A program made the position numbers and the translations under genes. 64,000 nt of DNA from Holdemania massiliensis AP2 (GTDB lineage Bacteria > Bacillota_I > Bacilli_A > Erysipelotrichales > Erysipelotrichaceae), in contig NZ_HE998567.1 of NCBI RefSeq assembly GCF_000327285.1, forward strand, positions 337,588 through 401,587, given 5' to 3'. Numbering within the stretch: position 1 is the first letter of the stretch; each line of letters starts with the position of its first letter. Under the pieces are notes generated by a model. The model had not been told where the DNA came from. It worked only from the letters and a program-made list of their open reading frames with translations, and ran no database searches. Below, piece by piece: positions 62,812 through 64,000 of the stretch.

Positions 62812-63648
62812 ATGAAGCGAATTGTGACCATTCAGGATATATCCTGCGTCGGGAAATGCTCGCTGACGGTGGCGCTGCCGATCCTTTCCGCGATGGGTGT
62901 GGAAACGGCGATCATTCCGACAGCAGTGCTGTCGACCCATACGATGTTTCAGAACTATACGTTTCATGACCTAACGGATGAAATTCAGCCGATTGCTCAG
63001 CATTGGAAGCAGGAAAAGCTGGATTTTGCGGCGATTTATACAGGCTATCTGGGATCGAAACGCCAAATCGAGCTGATTTCTGATTTTTTTGATCAGTTTA
63101 AAACGGAAGAGAATCTGATTTTTGTCGATCCGGTGATGGCGGATAATGGCAGGCTGTATCCGTTGTTTGATCTGGACTTTGCCCATCAGATGGCCCGACT
63201 GTGTGCCAAGGCGGATATCATTGTTCCAAATTTAACCGAAGCTTGTTTTCTGACCGGAACAGAATATCGGGAGGATTATGATGAAGCTTATATCGAGGCT
63301 TTGCTTAACAAGCTGGCGGCGTTGGGAACCCAACGGGCGGTAGTGTTAACGGGCATCGCTTTCCAGCCGGGAAAAAACGGCGTTGTTGGTCTGGACATTC
63401 AAACCGGGGAAAGAATCGCGTATGTTCATGATCGCATCCCGGTCAGCTACCATGGTACCGGTGATATTTTCTCCAGCACGACTGTCGGTGCATTGACCTT
63501 GGGAAAAAGTCTGCAGGAAGCGCTTGAGATTGCGGCGGATTACACCGTATCCTGTATACGCGAAACGATGGAGCATGATCAGCAGAAAAAGTATGGCGTT
63601 AATTTTGAATTGATGCTGCCGCAGTTAATCCATCGGCTGGGTCATTAG
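62812..63648 (+). CDS. Pyridoxine/pyridoxal kinase (PdxK/PdxY type, ribokinase superfamily)
   Basis: 278 residues. IQDISCVGKCSLTVALPILS near 7-26, LSTHTMFQNYTF (near 40-51) and DPVMADNGRLYP (near 103-114) mark the pyridoxal-kinase branch. YHGTGDIFSSTTVGALTLG (near 215-233) carries the catalytic GTGD aspartate. Phosphorylates B6 vitamers in salvage. Alternative: a PdxK/ThiD-like HMP kinase. AAGGAGG ribosome site. No other B6 genes near. Confidence 0.88.
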   Translation: MKRIVTIQDISCVGKCSLTVALPILSAMGVETAIIPTAVLSTHTMFQNYTFHDLTDEIQPIAQHWKQEKLDFAAIYTGYLGSKRQIELISDFFDQFKTEENLIFVDPVMADNGRLYPLFDLDFAHQMARLCAKADIIVPNLTEACFLTGTEYREDYDEAYIEALLNKLAALGTQRAVVLTGIAFQPGKNGVVGLDIQTGERIAYVHDRIPVSYHGTGDIFSSTTVGALTLGKSLQEALEIAADYTVSCIRETMEHDQQKKYGVNFELMLPQLIHRLGH

Positions 63649-63746
63649 GTTCACTTTCCCGAACGTCTGTCCCGGAAGGCGGGCCTGAAAGGTCAATCAA
63701 CAGTAAAAAAAACTTGAAAATCAGCGGTTGGATCGGTAAAATTACA

Positions 63747-63775
63747 TTGACTGGAAAAGGCCGTTGTGCTATTAT
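63747..63775 (+). promoter_or_regulatory. Promoter of the L21 operon
   Basis: TTGACT (63747-63752), 17-base spacer, TATTAT (63770-63775). Confidence 0.75.
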
Positions 63776-63779
63776 TATC

Positions 63780-63900
63780 ACGTTGTATGCCCCTCTGATG
63801 GCTGCAACCGCTCATAACAGGGCTTTAAGACAAAAGCTTGTCCCCTGCGTTGGCGAGTCTCTTTCAGAAATACATGAATAAATGAACGGAGGTGCAAGTC
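63780..63900 (+). promoter_or_regulatory. Ribosomal protein L21 leader
   Basis: The 5' leader before rplU holds GTTGTATGCCCCTCTGATGG, GCTGCAACCGC and ACAGGG as in the structured L21 leader of Firmicutes. GTTG(T) and GCAAC-type arms and CCCCT/AGGG arms can pair. This leader class is thought to mediate autoregulation by L21. Judged by eye. Confidence 0.7.
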
Positions 63901-64000
63901 ATGTACGCAGTAATTGAAACAGGCGGAAAGCAGCTGCGCGTTGAAGTCGGCCAGTCTATTTTCGTAGAAAAGCTGGACGTTCAGCCGGGTGAAGAAGTTG
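63901..64000 (+). CDS. rplU: 50S ribosomal protein L21 (5' part only)
   Basis: The window ends after 33 codons. [18 protein letters not shown] and [13 protein letters not shown] match the highly conserved L21 start. ATG follows a GGAGGTGC ribosome site. In Firmicutes rplU heads an operon with a cysteine protease gene (prp) and rpmA, which would lie just outside. Confidence 0.96.
   Translation, partial: MYAVIETGGKQLRVEVGQSIFVEKLDVQPGEEV

Noticed and set aside
1-64000. CRISPR arrays, tRNA or rRNA genes
   Set aside because: No regularly spaced repeats, cloverleaf candidates or rRNA stretches were seen in the gaps on either strand.

Overview
The window looks like chromosome from a gut Firmicute. 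The closest style I can name is the Erysipelotrichaceae (Holdemania-like); this is inference from gene content, Shine-Dalgarno sites and Firmicute-type RNA leaders, not from a search. It starts in gmk and ends in the first 100 bases of rplU. Most of it is ordinary chromosome near 50% GC. Two regions differ: a capsule/exopolysaccharide locus (about 4.8-23.0 kb) and a small decayed island just after rlmD (about 43.9-49.0 kb). Both are visibly AT-rich.

Layout. 0-4.5 kb: gmk, an operon of three tandem SIS-domain paralogues, and a Schlafen/AlbA-type regulator. 4.8-23.0 kb: a capsule operon headed by a NusG-paralogue (LoaP-type) antiterminator, then a leader with an intrinsic terminator, LCP ligase, Wzz/CpsC, CpsD, CpsB, a CapD-type dehydratase, a very AT-rich serotype-specific core (PIG-L deacetylase, initiating sugar transferase, ATP-grasp ligase, BCCT transporter, glycosyltransferases, DUF1919, Wzy, Wzx), and finally a UDP-uronate epimerase and UDP-glucose dehydrogenase. 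23.2-26.9 kb: a phosphatase, a LUD protein, a second LoaP-type protein, asnA and a membrane protein. 27.2-34.5 kb: a guanine-type purine riboswitch and purE-L-M-N-D. 34.5-43.9 kb: a 32-residue membrane peptide, azlCD, DUF969-DUF979-pcp, nadE, an SDR, class I aldolase and rlmD. 43.9-49.0 kb: the island, with HTH-RhuM, a NERD nuclease-like gene, decayed genes and three imperfect copies of the rlmD 3' end. 49.3-64 kb: yaaA, a zinc ribbon, mtnN, an acetyltransferase, a decarboxylating dehydrogenase, a DMT exporter, uxaC, an M1-like peptidase, an old-yellow-enzyme reductase with its divergent TetR and palindromic operators, a lysine riboswitch driving a YfcC transporter and an M20 amidohydrolase, a pyridoxine kinase, and the L21 leader with rplU.

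How parts work together. LoaP is expected to carry RNA polymerase through the terminator in its own downstream leader and through weaker terminators inside the roughly 18 kb capsule operon. The capsule core contains a linked deacetylase, ATP-grasp ligase and betaine/carnitine/choline-type transporter. I propose that these add an imported betaine-like carboxylate to a freed amino sugar; this is the most interesting hypothesis in the window. Two core genes (the BCCT transporter and one glycosyltransferase) are each broken by a one-base deficit in a run of seven identical bases. This is either slippage-based variation or a sequencing artefact. No tRNA, rRNA, CRISPR array or complete transposon was seen.
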